DNA of 64,000 nt from CAG-390 sp045644325 (GCA_045644325.1 JAZRGT010000031.1:1-64000); one strand, 5' to 3'; shown: positions 8,527-16,411, counted from the stretch's first letter. Translations and numbers: made by a program. The notes: generated by a model not told the origin, from the sequence alone.

Positions 8527-9348
8527 AGTAATCAGTGAAATGCCGTACAAAAGTGTTTCGTAGTCAAGCGCGCCCTCGCCGTAAGCGACGAGATTGCCGC
8601 GCGCGCTGATAAAGAATGTGGTCGGGATCGACTGTACCCAATAAGTGTAAGCCGCCTCGTCAGTCAGATCGAAGTAAACGGGGAACGAGTATCCCATCGA
8701 ATCGATGAAGGCGGATGCCGACTGCATCGTTTCGACCTCACCGTCGGTCAGATTGACGAGCATAAATACCACCTCGTCGCCGAGCAGACGGTAGACCTCG
8801 TCAAAATCGGGCATCTCCGATCGGCACGGACCGCACCAGCTCGCCCAGAAATTCAGAACGATCGGTTTGCCGAACATATCCGAAAGACGCACGGGTTGAC
8901 CGTTTCGATCGTAAACCGTAAAATCGGGCGCGGGATTTACTTCCTCTTCAGGCTCGGGTTCGGTTGTGGCTTCGGGTTCTGCCGTAGTTTCGGGTTCGGG
9001 AACCGTTGTGACCTCGGGTTCTGCCGTAGTCTCGGGTTCGGGTACCGTTGTGACCTCGGGTTCAGCCGTAGTCTCGGGCTCGGGTACCGTTGTCACCTCG
9101 GGTTCTGCCGTGGTTGTCGGAGTCAAAGTGATTACCGTCATTCCGCCAAGGTCGATCGGGGGTGCTGTGGTTTCTTCCGCCGCCGTGGTGACTTCTTCGG
9201 TCCCGGTTGTATTTTCCTGTGTAATAACTTCGGTGTTAAGCGTTTCTATATATTCCGTCGTTATTTCTCCGCTCTCGTTGATGCAAGAGGTAAAGGAAAA
9301 GAGGAGAAACAGAGCGAGAAATAAAGAGAAAGATCTGATCTTTTTCAT
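8518..9348 (-). CDS. TlpA/ResA-like thioredoxin-fold lipoprotein with repetitive linker
   Basis: A 276-residue lipoprotein: signal peptide with lipobox 'FTSC' (Cys22), a long Thr-rich linker with about three tandem copies of a 14-residue unit PEPETTAEPEVTTV, and a C-terminal TlpA/ResA domain with active site 'WASWCGPC' and cis-Pro 'SIPTTFF'. It is likely an extracytoplasmic thiol-disulfide oxidoreductase or peroxide reductase. It is a paralogue of the next gene upstream (24-nt gap), probably a tandem duplication. The stop codon lies inside repeat R1, so the last residues (ITQL) come from the repeat. Start ATG has GGAGG 8 nt upstream. Confidence 0.9.
   Translation of the reverse strand: MKKIRSFSLFLALFLLFSFTSCINESGEITTEYIETLNTEVITQENTTGTEEVTTAAEETTAPPIDLGGMTVITLTPTTTAEPEVTTVPEPETTAEPEVTTVPEPETTAEPEVTTVPEPETTAEPEATTEPEPEEEVNPAPDFTVYDRNGQPVRLSDMFGKPIVLNFWASWCGPCRSEMPDFDEVYRLLGDEVVFMLVNLTDGEVETMQSASAFIDSMGYSFPVYFDLTDEAAYTYWVQSIPTTFFISARGNLVAYGEGALDYETLLYGISLITQL
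8953..9112 (-). repeat. 42-bp tandem repeat coding for the lipoprotein linker
   Basis: About three and a half direct repeats of a 42-bp unit coding for PEPETTAEPEVTTV, with a few third-position differences. Such in-frame arrays change length readily by slippage, altering the distance of the thioredoxin domain from the membrane. The paralogue next door lacks the array. Confidence 0.85.
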
Positions 9349-9372
9349 AATATACCTCCAAAATATTTAATT

Positions 9373-9942
9373 TTACTGAATTTCCGCGTAGATCATCGAG
9401 ATTCCGCGCAGAAGCGTGTCGCCCGACATCGAGCCCTCGTAGTAGGCTACGACATATCCCTCGGCGTCGATAAAGAAGGTGGTCGGGATCGACTGGATGC
9501 CGTAGGTGTAAGCCGCCTCGGACGTGGTATCGAAATAAACGGGGAAGGTGTAGCCCATCGAGCTGATGAAGGACTTTGCCGAGTCAAGCGTTTCGCTTTG
9601 ACCGTCGGTGAGATTGACCATCATAAACGCTACCTTGCCCTCATACTGCTTCGCGACCTCGTCAAAATCGGGCATTTCAGCCTTGCAGGGCGGGCACCAG
9701 CTTGCCCAGAAGTTGAGCACCACGGGCATCCCCTTCATATCCGAAAGCTTTACGGGATTTCCGTCCTTATCGTAGACGGTAAAATCGTAAGCCGCAACGC
9801 GCTCGGCATCCTCCTCGGTGTGGGTATGATCGGGGGCGGCGGTAGTTTGGGCGGGATCGGTCGCCTCGCCCTCACCTTTGCACGATGCAAACGAGACGAT
9901 CAAAAGGATCGCAAGGAGCAGGCTGAATAATTTTTTCTTCAT
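9373..9942 (-). CDS. TlpA/ResA-like thioredoxin-fold lipoprotein
   Basis: A 189-residue lipoprotein with lipobox 'FASC' (Cys21), a short His-containing linker ('DHTHTEED') and a TlpA-type thioredoxin domain with active site 'WASWCPPC', 'FMMVNLTDGQ' and 'SIPTTFFID'. The CPPC motif differs from CGPC in the paralogue downstream, suggesting a different redox potential. It follows the SGNH hydrolase gene by 5 nt, so the three genes form one operon. Function inferred as extracytoplasmic thiol redox; a dedicated partner is not visible. Confidence 0.9.
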   Translation of the reverse strand: MKKKLFSLLLAILLIVSFASCKGEGEATDPAQTTAAPDHTHTEEDAERVAAYDFTVYDKDGNPVKLSDMKGMPVVLNFWASWCPPCKAEMPDFDEVAKQYEGKVAFMMVNLTDGQSETLDSAKSFISSMGYTFPVYFDTTSEAAYTYGIQSIPTTFFIDAEGYVVAYYEGSMSGDTLLRGISMIYAEIQ

Positions 9943-9947
9943 TATTA

Positions 9948-10586
9948 TTAAAGTGCCTCCAGAAGTGCCTCGTATCTCGTCAGGAGGAAATCGTATCCCT
10001 CATCCGAGAAGTGGCGGTTCGATTTGCCGTCAAGAACGCATCCCTCATCGATCCACTCGCACTGCGCGGGATTGTAGAATGAGAAGCCCGCCTGACGGTA
10101 ATTATCGAAGCAGGGCATACCCCAACGCGCGCAAACCGCGAGCATCGCATCAACGTAGTCGATATCCGAAAGTCCCTCGGCGTTCTTCGATCTCCAACGG
10201 TCATAGTTGGTGAGGAAGAGGAACTTTGCCTTCGGGTACTTTGCAGTAAGTCCAAGAATGAGATTGTTGAGCGCACCGCAGAAGGTCGCGCTGTCCTCCG
10301 AATCGACCTCGCCGAGCGGGATCGAGAGACGCTTATCGTTCGCGCCGCCGAGAACAACAACGTAATCCGCGCCGTCCTCCATATCCTTATAGCGAACGAC
10401 CATCGGTACCTTGTTCGGCTCTGCCGTCTGAAGTGCAACGGTGCCGCCGTTGAGACCGTGGTTATAGACGGTCATATTGTGCTTTTTGCCGAGCTTGTTG
10501 ACCCAGGTGATATGATTGCCGTGCTTCGAGCCGTAGATGAGAGAGTCGCCGATAGCAACGAGTGTTTTTCCTGTGAGATTAGACAT
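9948..10586 (-). CDS. SGNH/GDSL-family hydrolase
   Basis: A 212-residue protein with the SGNH blocks: block I 'AIGDSLIYG' (nucleophile Ser15), Gly in 'HGLNGGT', Asn in 'VVLGGANDKR' (about residue 82) and the C-terminal Asp/His pair in 'SNRHFSDEGYDFL', with His replacing the usual DxxH spacing. No signal peptide, so probably cytoplasmic, unlike the exported partners behind it. Likely an esterase or deacetylase of a sugar or lipid; substrate unknown. First gene of an operon with the two TlpA-like lipoproteins; AGGAG-like GGAGG 8 nt before the ATG. Confidence 0.85.
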   Translation of the reverse strand: MSNLTGKTLVAIGDSLIYGSKHGNHITWVNKLGKKHNMTVYNHGLNGGTVALQTAEPNKVPMVVRYKDMEDGADYVVVLGGANDKRLSIPLGEVDSEDSATFCGALNNLILGLTAKYPKAKFLFLTNYDRWRSKNAEGLSDIDYVDAMLAVCARWGMPCFDNYRQAGFSFYNPAQCEWIDEGCVLDGKSNRHFSDEGYDFLLTRYEALLEAL

Positions 10587-10623
10587 TTAATTGTCCTCCG
10601 TTTTTACATATTTATACATGCTA

Positions 10624-10652
10624 ATTATACCACCAACAGCGCACTTTGTCAA
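10624..10652 (-). promoter_or_regulatory. Promoter of the SGNH hydrolase-TlpA operon
   Basis: TTGACA (10647-10652), 17-nt spacer, TATAAT (10624-10629) on the minus strand; perfect consensus, about 38 nt from the start codon. The stretch from 10653 to 10836 behind it holds no gene that I can see. Confidence 0.85.
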
Positions 10653-10836
10653 TGATATTTCTTACATTTATATTATATCATTATTATTACCGTTTTCGGG
10701 AACGAGGACACGAAAAAATCAAGGTCGGCTTGTGCCAAAGTTAAGAGCTCGCCACGCGCGAGTTAAGGTTCGCCCGAGGAGAAGTTGAGGCGACTGTTTG
10801 ACGGAGGCAAGTGCAATATAACGAGGCACAAATTTT

Positions 10837-11097
10837 TTAGTCGTAAAAAAAGAATTCAAATGATTTTGCATATCGTTTGCATCTTGCTATTATCGCAGGT
10901 CGTTTCTTGGTTTTTCGTGAACAAAGGGCGGTGACAAAATCAGCATTTCGGATAATCTCGTCCAGGTTAGTATCATATATGACCTCAACCGAGGGAGAGG
11001 AAAGTCCCTGAATATTAGTCATAACTCGGGTGCAATTTTTGGGTATGTATTTGTCGGCATTTGTAATCTTTCGGGTGGCAATCAAGGCAAGTTTCAT
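10837..11097 (-). CDS. Shortened SLOG/DUF2493-like protein
   Basis: An 86-residue protein whose two ends resemble DUF2493-type (YspA, SLOG superfamily) proteins: 'MKLALIATRKITNADKYIPKNCTRV' for the first strand and helix, and 'LDEIIRNADFVTALCSRKTKK...IIARCKRYAKSF' for the last third. Intact relatives are about 110-130 residues and carry a GGA(K/R)GVD nucleotide-binding loop in the middle; here that part reads 'NIQGLSSPSVEVIYD', so the loop and the following strand are lost. It may be a decaying gene or a retooled non-binding version. It stands divergent from an Arc-like repressor and shares its repeat-rich control region. It ends in a Phe-rich tail, which is unusual. Confidence 0.45.
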   Translation of the reverse strand: MKLALIATRKITNADKYIPKNCTRVMTNIQGLSSPSVEVIYDTNLDEIIRNADFVTALCSRKTKKRPAIIARCKRYAKSFEFFFYD

Positions 11098-11119
11098 TTA
11101 TTTTTCTCTATTCTTAATT

Positions 11120-11196
11120 TAGTATACTTAAATCAAGTATACTTACAACATTATAACATAAAAATATCTTAAAATATACTTAAAATAAGATATTTT
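11120..11196. promoter_or_regulatory. Divergent control region with repeated AGTATACTTA sites
   Basis: Between the SLOG-like gene (minus) and the Arc-like gene (plus) lie three copies of a self-complementary site: TAGTATACTTA (11120-11130), AAGTATACTTA (11135-11145) and AATATACTTA (11173-11182). An 11-bp inverted repeat AAAATATCTTA/TAAGATATTTT spans 11161-11196 just before the RBS. A minus-strand promoter TTGTAA-N16-TATACT overlaps the first two copies. Ribbon-helix-helix proteins bind such short tandem sites, so this is a good candidate autoregulatory region. Confidence 0.6.
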
Positions 11197-11208
11197 TGGA
11201 GAATAAAA

Positions 11209-11397
11209 ATGAGAAATAAAAAGAACAAGCATCTCGGACTTGAGATCGACCCCGAACTGCACTTCAAGCTGCACTACATTTCCAAATACGAAGGCCGCTC
11301 CGCGAACGGTCAGGTTCTCTATCTTATCCGCAATTGCATCAAGGATTTTGAAAGACGAGAGGGCGTTATCGAGATTCCCGAGGAAACCGAAGATTAA
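11209..11397 (+). CDS. Arc-like ribbon-helix-helix protein
   Basis: A 62-residue basic protein with the Arc/MetJ ribbon-helix-helix pattern: strand 'HLGLEIDPELHFKLHYISKYEGRSANGQVLYLIRNCIKDFE'. The 'RSANGQV' turn between helices matches the conserved Arc-type 'RSxNxEI/Q' turn. RBS TTGGAGAA 6 nt upstream. It probably binds the tandem AGTATACTTA sites in its own upstream region and controls the divergent SLOG-like gene. It could be an antitoxin without a visible toxin. Confidence 0.75.
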   Translation: MRNKKNKHLGLEIDPELHFKLHYISKYEGRSANGQVLYLIRNCIKDFERREGVIEIPEETED

Positions 11398-11417
11398 CAG
11401 AAATTTTCCCCACCCTC

Positions 11418-11446
11418 TTGCAATTTGGAAAAATTTGTGTTATAAT
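11418..11446 (+). promoter_or_regulatory. Promoter of the HD phosphohydrolase gene
   Basis: TTGCAA (11418-11423), 17-nt spacer, TATAAT (11441-11446). The leader then holds a hairpin AGCTTTTCGC/GCGAAAAGCT (11466-11486) and a heptamer array before the GGAGG site. Confidence 0.75.
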
Positions 11447-11493
11447 AAAATTGGTAAAATATAAAGCTTTTCGCGAAGCGAAAAGCTACCTTA

Positions 11494-11521
11494 ACTCTGC
11501 ACTCTGCATTCTGCACTCTGC
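11494..11521 (+). repeat. Tandem heptamer repeat (ACTCTGC)4
   Basis: Four head-to-tail heptamers, ACTCTGC, ACTCTGC, ATTCTGC, ACTCTGC, in the untranslated leader 20-50 nt before the HD gene. Arrays of this kind are found scattered in many bacterial genomes; a role is not known. Slippage would change leader length. Confidence 0.8.
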
Positions 11522-11542
11522 ACTTTTTCGGAGGATCCGTCT

Positions 11543-13222
11543 ATGAAAAAGAATTCCTTCTCCCGTCCATCGCCTAAGGCTCCGACGAGCGAGCTTTACC
11601 TTGATTTTCAGCGCCGCGCCGATGCTTTCGTCGCCGACTGTATGCGCGATTGGTCGCCCCGTACCATCAAAGGAACGAAGGTCATCCACGACTGCGTCTG
11701 GGGTACGGTTATGTTCTACCCCTGGGAGCTTGAGCTCATAGATTCTCCGCTTTTTCAGCGTTTGCGCCGCATAAATCAGCTTGGTCTGGCACAGCTGACA
11801 TACCCCTCGGCGCACCATTCGCGATTTGAGCACACCCTCGGCGTCGTTGCCGTTACGGCACAGATGATCGCGGGCGTCGCGCGCCACGATGCCGCCGTTA
11901 TGGCGGGCAAGGAGCAGACCATCCCCGCATCCCATCAGCGCCGTCTGCGCCTCGCCGCACTCCTTCACGATATCGGTCATTGCTTCTTCTCGCATCTCTC
12001 GGAAACCATCTACGGCGAAATGCCCGTGATGAAGGAGCTGAAGGCAACCGAATCGATGTTTGAGCGCGCACAGCCGCACGAAATGCTCGGTTATATTATC
12101 ATAAATACACCCACGTTTATAAAATGCATCTCCGAAAGCCTCGGCTATCCCTTTGAGGATGGCGAGGATGCCGCAGAGCTTCTTGAAGAAGTAGGCAGAA
12201 TGATCGTCGGCGCACCGCCCGAGGTTAAGGACGGGGTTCGTTACGTTTATCTGACCGAAATGATCAACGGTCAGTTCGACGCCGATGCACTCGACTACCT
12301 TCGCCGCGACAGCTACGCGACGGGTCTTGCGCTCGGTTACCACATCGACCGCTTCCTTTATAAGCTCCGCCTCGCCGACCGCGTGGCAGACGACGGCACC
12401 GTCGAGCGGCATCTGACCGTACCCGTTTCGGGTCTGTCAACCGTCGAGGAAATGGTCTTCTCGAAGCTTATGCTTTCAAGATATATCTATCAGCACCAGA
12501 AAGTGCTTGCCGCAGAGTCCTTGATCGAGGATATGGTCGTCGGTATGCAGCGCGGAGGCAGATTCGCGCACCCCATCGACTTCCTCTACCTCTGCGACAA
12601 CGATATCTACTCGATCGGAGCACCCTCCGCAGATAAGGCACTCCGTCCCGCCGTCACCGATTGGAAGCTTTCGGATGACAGCGACGTCACCGTAGGCGAT
12701 ATGGCGGCAAGAGTTCTCGCCCGCCGTCTGCCGAAAAAGGCACTCGTTATCAGCCAGTCGAACGTCCGCTCCGCGGGCGGTATCGCGGCGCGCGACCTCG
12801 GAATCTCGGGACTCGCGGCGGCTGTCAGCCTCCTTCCGAGGCTTCGCGAGGAAATCCTCGAGCAATCGCGCGTCTATGCTGAAAAGCTCGGCATGCAGCG
12901 CCCCGAGATGTACGATATCCACATCGCCATCCCGCACATCAGTATGGCAAAGGACTATTCACGCACTCCCGTTCTGACCTACGACGGCGAGTTCATCCCG
13001 ATGTCCGAGGCAGTAAATCTCAACGATTGGACGCGCTCCTTCGCGGGTCAGTCCTGGAACGCCTATATCTTCGCCGAGCCCGAGATCCTGCCCGCGGTCA
13101 GCCTCGCGGCATACACGGTGCTCGAACGCAACGGCATTCTCTGTCAGAGAGGAATGCTCTTCTCTTCCCTTAAAGAATCCGACGCTATCGAGGCGGCAGC
13201 CGAAAAGCTCGGCTTGGATTGA
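11543..13222 (+). CDS. HD-domain phosphohydrolase (SAMHD1/YdhJ-like, COG1078)
   Basis: A 559-residue protein. The signature 'VIHDCVWGTVMFYPWELELIDSPLFQRLRRINQLG' followed by 'HHSRFEHTLGV', 'ALLHDIGHCFFSH' and 'FDADALDYLRRD' is that of COG1078/SAMHD1-type HD hydrolases, with the H...HD...D metal ligands intact. Relatives cleave triphosphate from dNTPs or act on other nucleotides. A C-terminal region of about 200 residues after the HD core is also typical. GC-rich and codon-use unlike the AT-rich ESCRT-like block. RBS CGGAGG at 8-9 nt. Confidence 0.9.
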   Translation: MKKNSFSRPSPKAPTSELYLDFQRRADAFVADCMRDWSPRTIKGTKVIHDCVWGTVMFYPWELELIDSPLFQRLRRINQLGLAQLTYPSAHHSRFEHTLGVVAVTAQMIAGVARHDAAVMAGKEQTIPASHQRRLRLAALLHDIGHCFFSHLSETIYGEMPVMKELKATESMFERAQPHEMLGYIIINTPTFIKCISESLGYPFEDGEDAAELLEEVGRMIVGAPPEVKDGVRYVYLTEMINGQFDADALDYLRRDSYATGLALGYHIDRFLYKLRLADRVADDGTVERHLTVPVSGLSTVEEMVFSKLMLSRYIYQHQKVLAAESLIEDMVVGMQRGGRFAHPIDFLYLCDNDIYSIGAPSADKALRPAVTDWKLSDDSDVTVGDMAARVLARRLPKKALVISQSNVRSAGGIAARDLGISGLAAAVSLLPRLREEILEQSRVYAEKLGMQRPEMYDIHIAIPHISMAKDYSRTPVLTYDGEFIPMSEAVNLNDWTRSFAGQSWNAYIFAEPEILPAVSLAAYTVLERNGILCQRGMLFSSLKESDAIEAAAEKLGLD

Positions 13223-13290
13223 TGTAAACGATCGAAAATCAACACCGAAGGGAAAGAAATATTTTCAAATCAAATACGGAGGTATATATT

Positions 13291-13905
13291 ATGGATTTTC
13301 GTGATCAGATAAAGCAAACGCTTCAGGTAGCCACCGATATCGCAGAAAAAGAGGCAGAGGAAAAAAGAATCCTCCGTTTGAACGCCTTTTGCAACACGGT
13401 CAAGTATCACATCGCCGATAAAGCAAGCCATCACACCGATCGCAACGTGCCGTTCAAGATCAGAATGCGCTTGATCTGCACCGAGCCCTTTGATATCGAT
13501 GAGGGCCCCAGACGCGGCTCGCTCTATCAGACCTTCACCAAAACGAGTCAAGCCACTCTCTCAAAGGACGTCCTCGCCTTCGAAAACAACATCAGAGCAG
13601 AGCTCAAAAAGGACGGCATAATCGTCGGCAAATGGCAGATGTATAAGCTGCCCAATGAGCTCGACGAGGAGCTCTATCTCCCCTCGAGCGATCCCGAATT
13701 CCCCGATAATTTCAAGCTTTATCTCGACGACAATACCAAGCTCGATCAGTATTATCTCGATCCCTATTCCCCCTTCACGATCAAAGAGGTCGAAGACCGC
13801 AGCCACGGCTCGGCGCGCTACACGTATACCTATACCCAGGATACAATGAAGATTATGGATCCACTGGGCGCTACTTTGATCCTCCCGATCTCCTTTAAGT
13901 TATAA
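13291..13905 (+). CDS. Uncharacterised cytoplasmic protein
   Basis: A 204-residue protein I do not recognise. It starts with a charged helix (residues 5-35), followed by an alpha/beta region with 'PFKIRMRLICTEPFDI' and a C-terminal half rich in Asp, Tyr and Pro ('LYLPSSDPEFPDNFKLYLDD'). No signal peptide or membrane segment. It follows the HD phosphohydrolase gene by 68 nt with its own GGAGG site, and precedes rubrerythrin by 45 nt, so it may be transcribed with either. Strong third-position GC bias supports it as a real gene. Confidence 0.75.
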   Translation: MDFRDQIKQTLQVATDIAEKEAEEKRILRLNAFCNTVKYHIADKASHHTDRNVPFKIRMRLICTEPFDIDEGPRRGSLYQTFTKTSQATLSKDVLAFENNIRAELKKDGIIVGKWQMYKLPNELDEELYLPSSDPEFPDNFKLYLDDNTKLDQYYLDPYSPFTIKEVEDRSHGSARYTYTYTQDTMKIMDPLGATLILPISFKL

Positions 13906-13949
13906 ACCAAAAACATTTAATAAAAATCACAAAGTGAGGTAAAATCATC

Positions 13950-14537
13950 ATGGCAAAATTTGTATGTTCCGTTTGCGGCTACGTTCACGAGGGTGACGCA
14001 GCTCCCGAAAAGTGTCCCGTTTGTAAGGTTCCCGCATCCAAGTTCAACGTAATGGCAGAGGGCGCAGCTCTCGCAGCAGAGCACGAGTACGGCATCTACG
14101 CAAAGACCGTAAAGAACAACCCCGACGTCTCCGAGGAAGACAAGAAGTACATCTTCGAGCAGCTCATGGCTAACTTCAACGGCGAGTGCGCTGAGGTTGG
14201 TATGTATCTCTGCATGGCACGCATCGCACACCGCGAGGGCTATCCCGAGATCGGTCTCTACTGGGAAAAGGCAGCTTTCGAAGAGGCAGAGCACGCAGCA
14301 AAGTTCGCAGAGCTCCTCGGCGAGGACCTCGAGCCCAATATGAAGGCTACCACCAAAGATAACCTTGCATGGCGCGTTGACTGCGAATACGGCGCAACCG
14401 CGGGCAAGTTCGACCTTGCAAAGTGCGCAAAGAAGAACAACCTCGACGCCATCCACGACACCGTCCACGAAATGGCACGCGACGAAGCTCGCCACGGCAA
14501 GGCTCTCGAGGGTATGCTTAAGAGATATTTCAAATAA
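13950..14537 (+). CDS. rbr: Reverse rubrerythrin (N-terminal rubredoxin, C-terminal ferritin-like di-iron domain)
   Basis: A 195-residue protein. Residues about 3-35 form a rubredoxin-type iron centre 'CSVCGYVHEGDAAPEKCPVC'. The rest is a four-helix di-iron domain with the ligands in 'NGECAEVGMY' (Glu), 'FEEAEHAAKF' (ExxH) and 'HEMARDEARHGKALEG' (ExxxxExxH). This order is reversed relative to classical rubrerythrin. It reduces hydrogen peroxide in strict anaerobes, taking electrons from NADH-rubredoxin reductases. Highly biased codons suggest strong expression. Its 3' end and terminator recur twice more in the window. Confidence 0.95.
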   Translation: MAKFVCSVCGYVHEGDAAPEKCPVCKVPASKFNVMAEGAALAAEHEYGIYAKTVKNNPDVSEEDKKYIFEQLMANFNGECAEVGMYLCMARIAHREGYPEIGLYWEKAAFEEAEHAAKFAELLGEDLEPNMKATTKDNLAWRVDCEYGATAGKFDLAKCAKKNNLDAIHDTVHEMARDEARHGKALEGMLKRYFK

Positions 14538-14616
14538 TCCGAAAAGCCTTGTAAAATAAAGCTTTTACATACTTATCAACACAAGAAGAGTGATCGAAAG
14601 ATTGCTCTTCTTTTTT
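14488..14616 (+). terminator. Rubrerythrin 3' end plus terminator, parental copy of dispersed module
   Basis: The last codons (RHGKALEGMLKRYFK), stop, about 45-nt spacer with GTAAAATAAAGCTTTT, and a hairpin AAGAAGAGTGATC-GAAA-GATTGCTCTTCTT (14583-14612) with a T-run. The same module recurs at 24527-24650 and 52386-52504. Confidence 0.85.
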
Positions 14617-14730
14617 GCACTTTTGCCTCGGTTTCCACAAAAAACGTGGAACTTTTGTGGAATTTCTCACTTCCCATGGACTCGATTTGGAAGTTAAAGT
14701 GGAACTTAAAGTGGAAATCTTTCTTTTAAA

Positions 14731-14795
14731 TTTATTATTTCAAAAAAGCCTACTCTCGCAATAGTCTTTTGACTTTGTTTGCGGAAAGGTTGCGA
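14731..14795 (+). repeat. Interspersed repeat R2, copy 1
   Basis: Shares TTTATTAT..CAAAAAAGCC, TACTCTCGC, AATAG..CTTTT and TTTGTTTGCGGAAAGGTTGC with copies at 16322-16390 and 47698-47752. The centre can fold as a hairpin with AAAAGCCTA/TAGGCTTTT arms in the better-preserved copy. Confidence 0.7.
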
Positions 14796-14829
14796 AATAA
14801 GATGAAATTTTCTATTTTAAAATATTATG

Positions 14830-14858
14830 TTGCAAAATAGAAATATTTGTGATATACT
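14830..14858 (+). promoter_or_regulatory. Promoter upstream of gene remnant and GH43 lipoprotein
   Basis: TTGCAA (14830-14835), 17-nt spacer, TATACT (14853-14858), plus strand. It may now drive the GH43 gene. Confidence 0.65.
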
Positions 14859-14867
14859 ATAATTAAC

Positions 14868-15005
14868 CGCGCCGATATCAAGGGCGGCGGAAACTTTGAC
14901 GACGGCTGTGCGGTGTTTATCTCTCCCGACGGCGCGTTTGAGACCCGGACGGGTCAGTCGATCTTCCTGCTGAGAAACGATAAAGCGGAAGCCGACGTTA
15001 TTTAG
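14868..15005 (+). pseudogene. 3' remnant of an unidentified gene
   Basis: Forty-five codons without a start read as coding-like sequence, including 'DIKGGGNFDDGCAVFISPDG' and ending 'RNDKAEADVI' then TAG, with GC-rich codons unlike the AT-rich surroundings. It seems to be the C-terminal end of a lost gene, cut by a deletion that fused a promoter to it. Family not recognised. Confidence 0.4.
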
Positions 15006-15085
15006 TCTGAAACCGGACATTTTTATAAGGTAAGAGTCCCGGATTCGAGATATCAGTAAATAAGTTATTGGTTTAGGAGGTAAAA

Positions 15086-16207
15086 ATGATCAAGAGATGC
15101 TTTGCTTTGATCCTTTGCGTGCTTATGATCTCCGCTATACTTGCAGGGTGCGCCGATAAGGATCCTGTACTTGACGAAGAAACGACAACCGAGGCAGCTA
15201 TGACAGATCAATCCACCGAAATCCCCATCGAAACTACCGTCGAGATTACTACAGAGGAGGAAACAACTTCGGAATACATGTATAAAACCGTGCAAAATCC
15301 CATTCACGATATGGGCGGCGACCCTTGGGTCGTGGAGCATGAAGGCGAATATTACTATTGCTTTATCGGTTACAATGCTATTTGGGTGAGAAAAGTATCT
15401 TCGATAGCAGAGCTTTCGCTGTATGATGCAACTTTGGTCTACTTACCGCCCGAGGGTACTATGTATTCCTTGAATTATTGGGCACCCGAGCTGCACTATA
15501 TTAACGGTGAGTGGTATATTTACGTTGCCGCCGATGACGGAAATAACGAAAACCACCGTATGTACGTTCTTCGCGGCACGTCGGGGGACCCTACTGCTCC
15601 CTTCGAAATGGTGGGGCAGATCACCGATCCCTCAAATAAATGGGCGATCGACGGTACTGTTTTACAGCTGAACGGCGAGATGTACTTTATTTGGTCAGGC
15701 TGGGAAGGAAACGAGAACGTGGCGCAAAATCTCTATATTGCCCATATGAGCGACCCTTGCACCATTGATTCCGAGCGCGTTTGCATCTCCGTTCCCGAAC
15801 TGTATTGGGAAAAGGAAGGTCAGCCCTACGTCAATGAGGGACCTGCCGTACTGCAGCATCAGGGAAAGACCCACTTGGTATATTCCGCGTCCGGCAGCTG
15901 GACGGATTACTATTGCCTTGGTATGTTGACGCTGACGGGAGACGATCCTATGAATGCCGATTCCTGGGAAAAAACCAACCAAGCCGTGTTTAAAAAACGT
16001 TATAACGTGTGCTACGCCCCCGGACACAATTCTTTCTGCACAGCCCCCGACGGAAGCGTCTGGATGATATATCACGGTAACTTGGTTTCGGGTACGGGCT
16101 GGTCGGGCAGATCTGTCTGGATCGCGCCCGTAACGTTTGATGCAGACGGCACACCCAATTTCGGTCAGCCCGAACGCGAGGTGCAGTTCCCCTACTTGCC
16201 GGAATAG
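15086..16207 (+). CDS. Glycoside hydrolase family 43-like lipoprotein
   Basis: A 373-residue lipoprotein: lipobox 'LAGC' (Cys22), Thr/Glu-rich linker to about residue 63, then a five-bladed GH43-type catalytic domain. The three acids are visible: base Asp79 in 'MGGDPWVV', the pKa modulator Asp in 'WAIDGTVL' and the general acid Glu in 'VNEGPAVL'; 'YAPGHNSF' near the end is the usual His-containing active-site loop. The family cleaves arabinosides and xylosides, so arabinofuranosidase or xylosidase activity at the cell surface is likely. GGAGG site 6 nt upstream. It ends in its own terminator. Confidence 0.85.
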   Translation: MIKRCFALILCVLMISAILAGCADKDPVLDEETTTEAAMTDQSTEIPIETTVEITTEEETTSEYMYKTVQNPIHDMGGDPWVVEHEGEYYYCFIGYNAIWVRKVSSIAELSLYDATLVYLPPEGTMYSLNYWAPELHYINGEWYIYVAADDGNNENHRMYVLRGTSGDPTAPFEMVGQITDPSNKWAIDGTVLQLNGEMYFIWSGWEGNENVAQNLYIAHMSDPCTIDSERVCISVPELYWEKEGQPYVNEGPAVLQHQGKTHLVYSASGSWTDYYCLGMLTLTGDDPMNADSWEKTNQAVFKKRYNVCYAPGHNSFCTAPDGSVWMIYHGNLVSGTGWSGRSVWIAPVTFDADGTPNFGQPEREVQFPYLPE

Positions 16208-16215
16208 CTCTGATT

Positions 16216-16247
16216 GAGTGCCATCCCTTTGGATGGCGCTCTTTTTT
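16216..16247 (+). terminator. Intrinsic terminator of the GH43 gene
   Basis: Stem GAGTGCCATCC/GGATGGCGCTC with a CTTT loop (16216-16241), then TTTTTT. It begins 9 nt after the stop codon. Confidence 0.9.
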
Positions 16248-16253
16248 AAACAA

Positions 16254-16287
16254 AAAGCCGATCCACCGTTTGAGGTTGGATCGGCTT
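16254..16287. terminator. Second hairpin behind GH43, probably bidirectional terminator
   Basis: Arms AAAGCCGATCCA and TGGATCGGCTTT around a 10-nt loop, with A's before and T's in the closing arm. It follows the GH43 terminator directly and may act on transcripts from either side. Confidence 0.6.
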
Positions 16288-16321
16288 TGTGCGCTTACTG
16301 CTTTATAAAAATTCTTTTTTG

Positions 16322-16411
16322 ATTTATTATACCAAAAAAGCCTACTCTCGCGAATAGGCTTTTTGCTTTGTTTTCGGAATGGTTGCAAAAGGTTGAGATT
16401 TATGGTATAAT
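16322..16411 (+). repeat. Repeat R2 copy 2, carrying the promoter of the heparinase-like gene
   Basis: The best-preserved R2 copy (16322-16390): CAAAAAAGCCTACTCTCGCG folding onto AATAGGCTTTTTG, then TTTGTTTTCGGAATGGTTGC. Its end contains the -35 box TTGCAA (16383-16388), which with TATAAT (16406-16411) at 17-nt spacing makes a strong plus-strand promoter. The 170 nt from there to the start codon hold no feature I recognise. Confidence 0.7.

Larger units (their letters stand above)
14617..15085 (+). other. Intergenic region with repeat R2, a promoter and a gene remnant
   Basis: No intact gene lies in this stretch. It holds short direct repeats around AAGTGGAA (14693-14718), repeat R2 (14731-14795), a promoter (14830-14858), the coding remnant at 14868-15005 and the leader and GGAGG site of the GH43 lipoprotein. 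Confidence 0.7.

Noticed and set aside
11486..12412. 308-codon minus-strand frame opposite the HD phosphohydrolase gene
   Set aside because: It lies wholly antisense to a recognised HD gene with strong codon bias and has no RBS; the open frame results from high GC at third positions.
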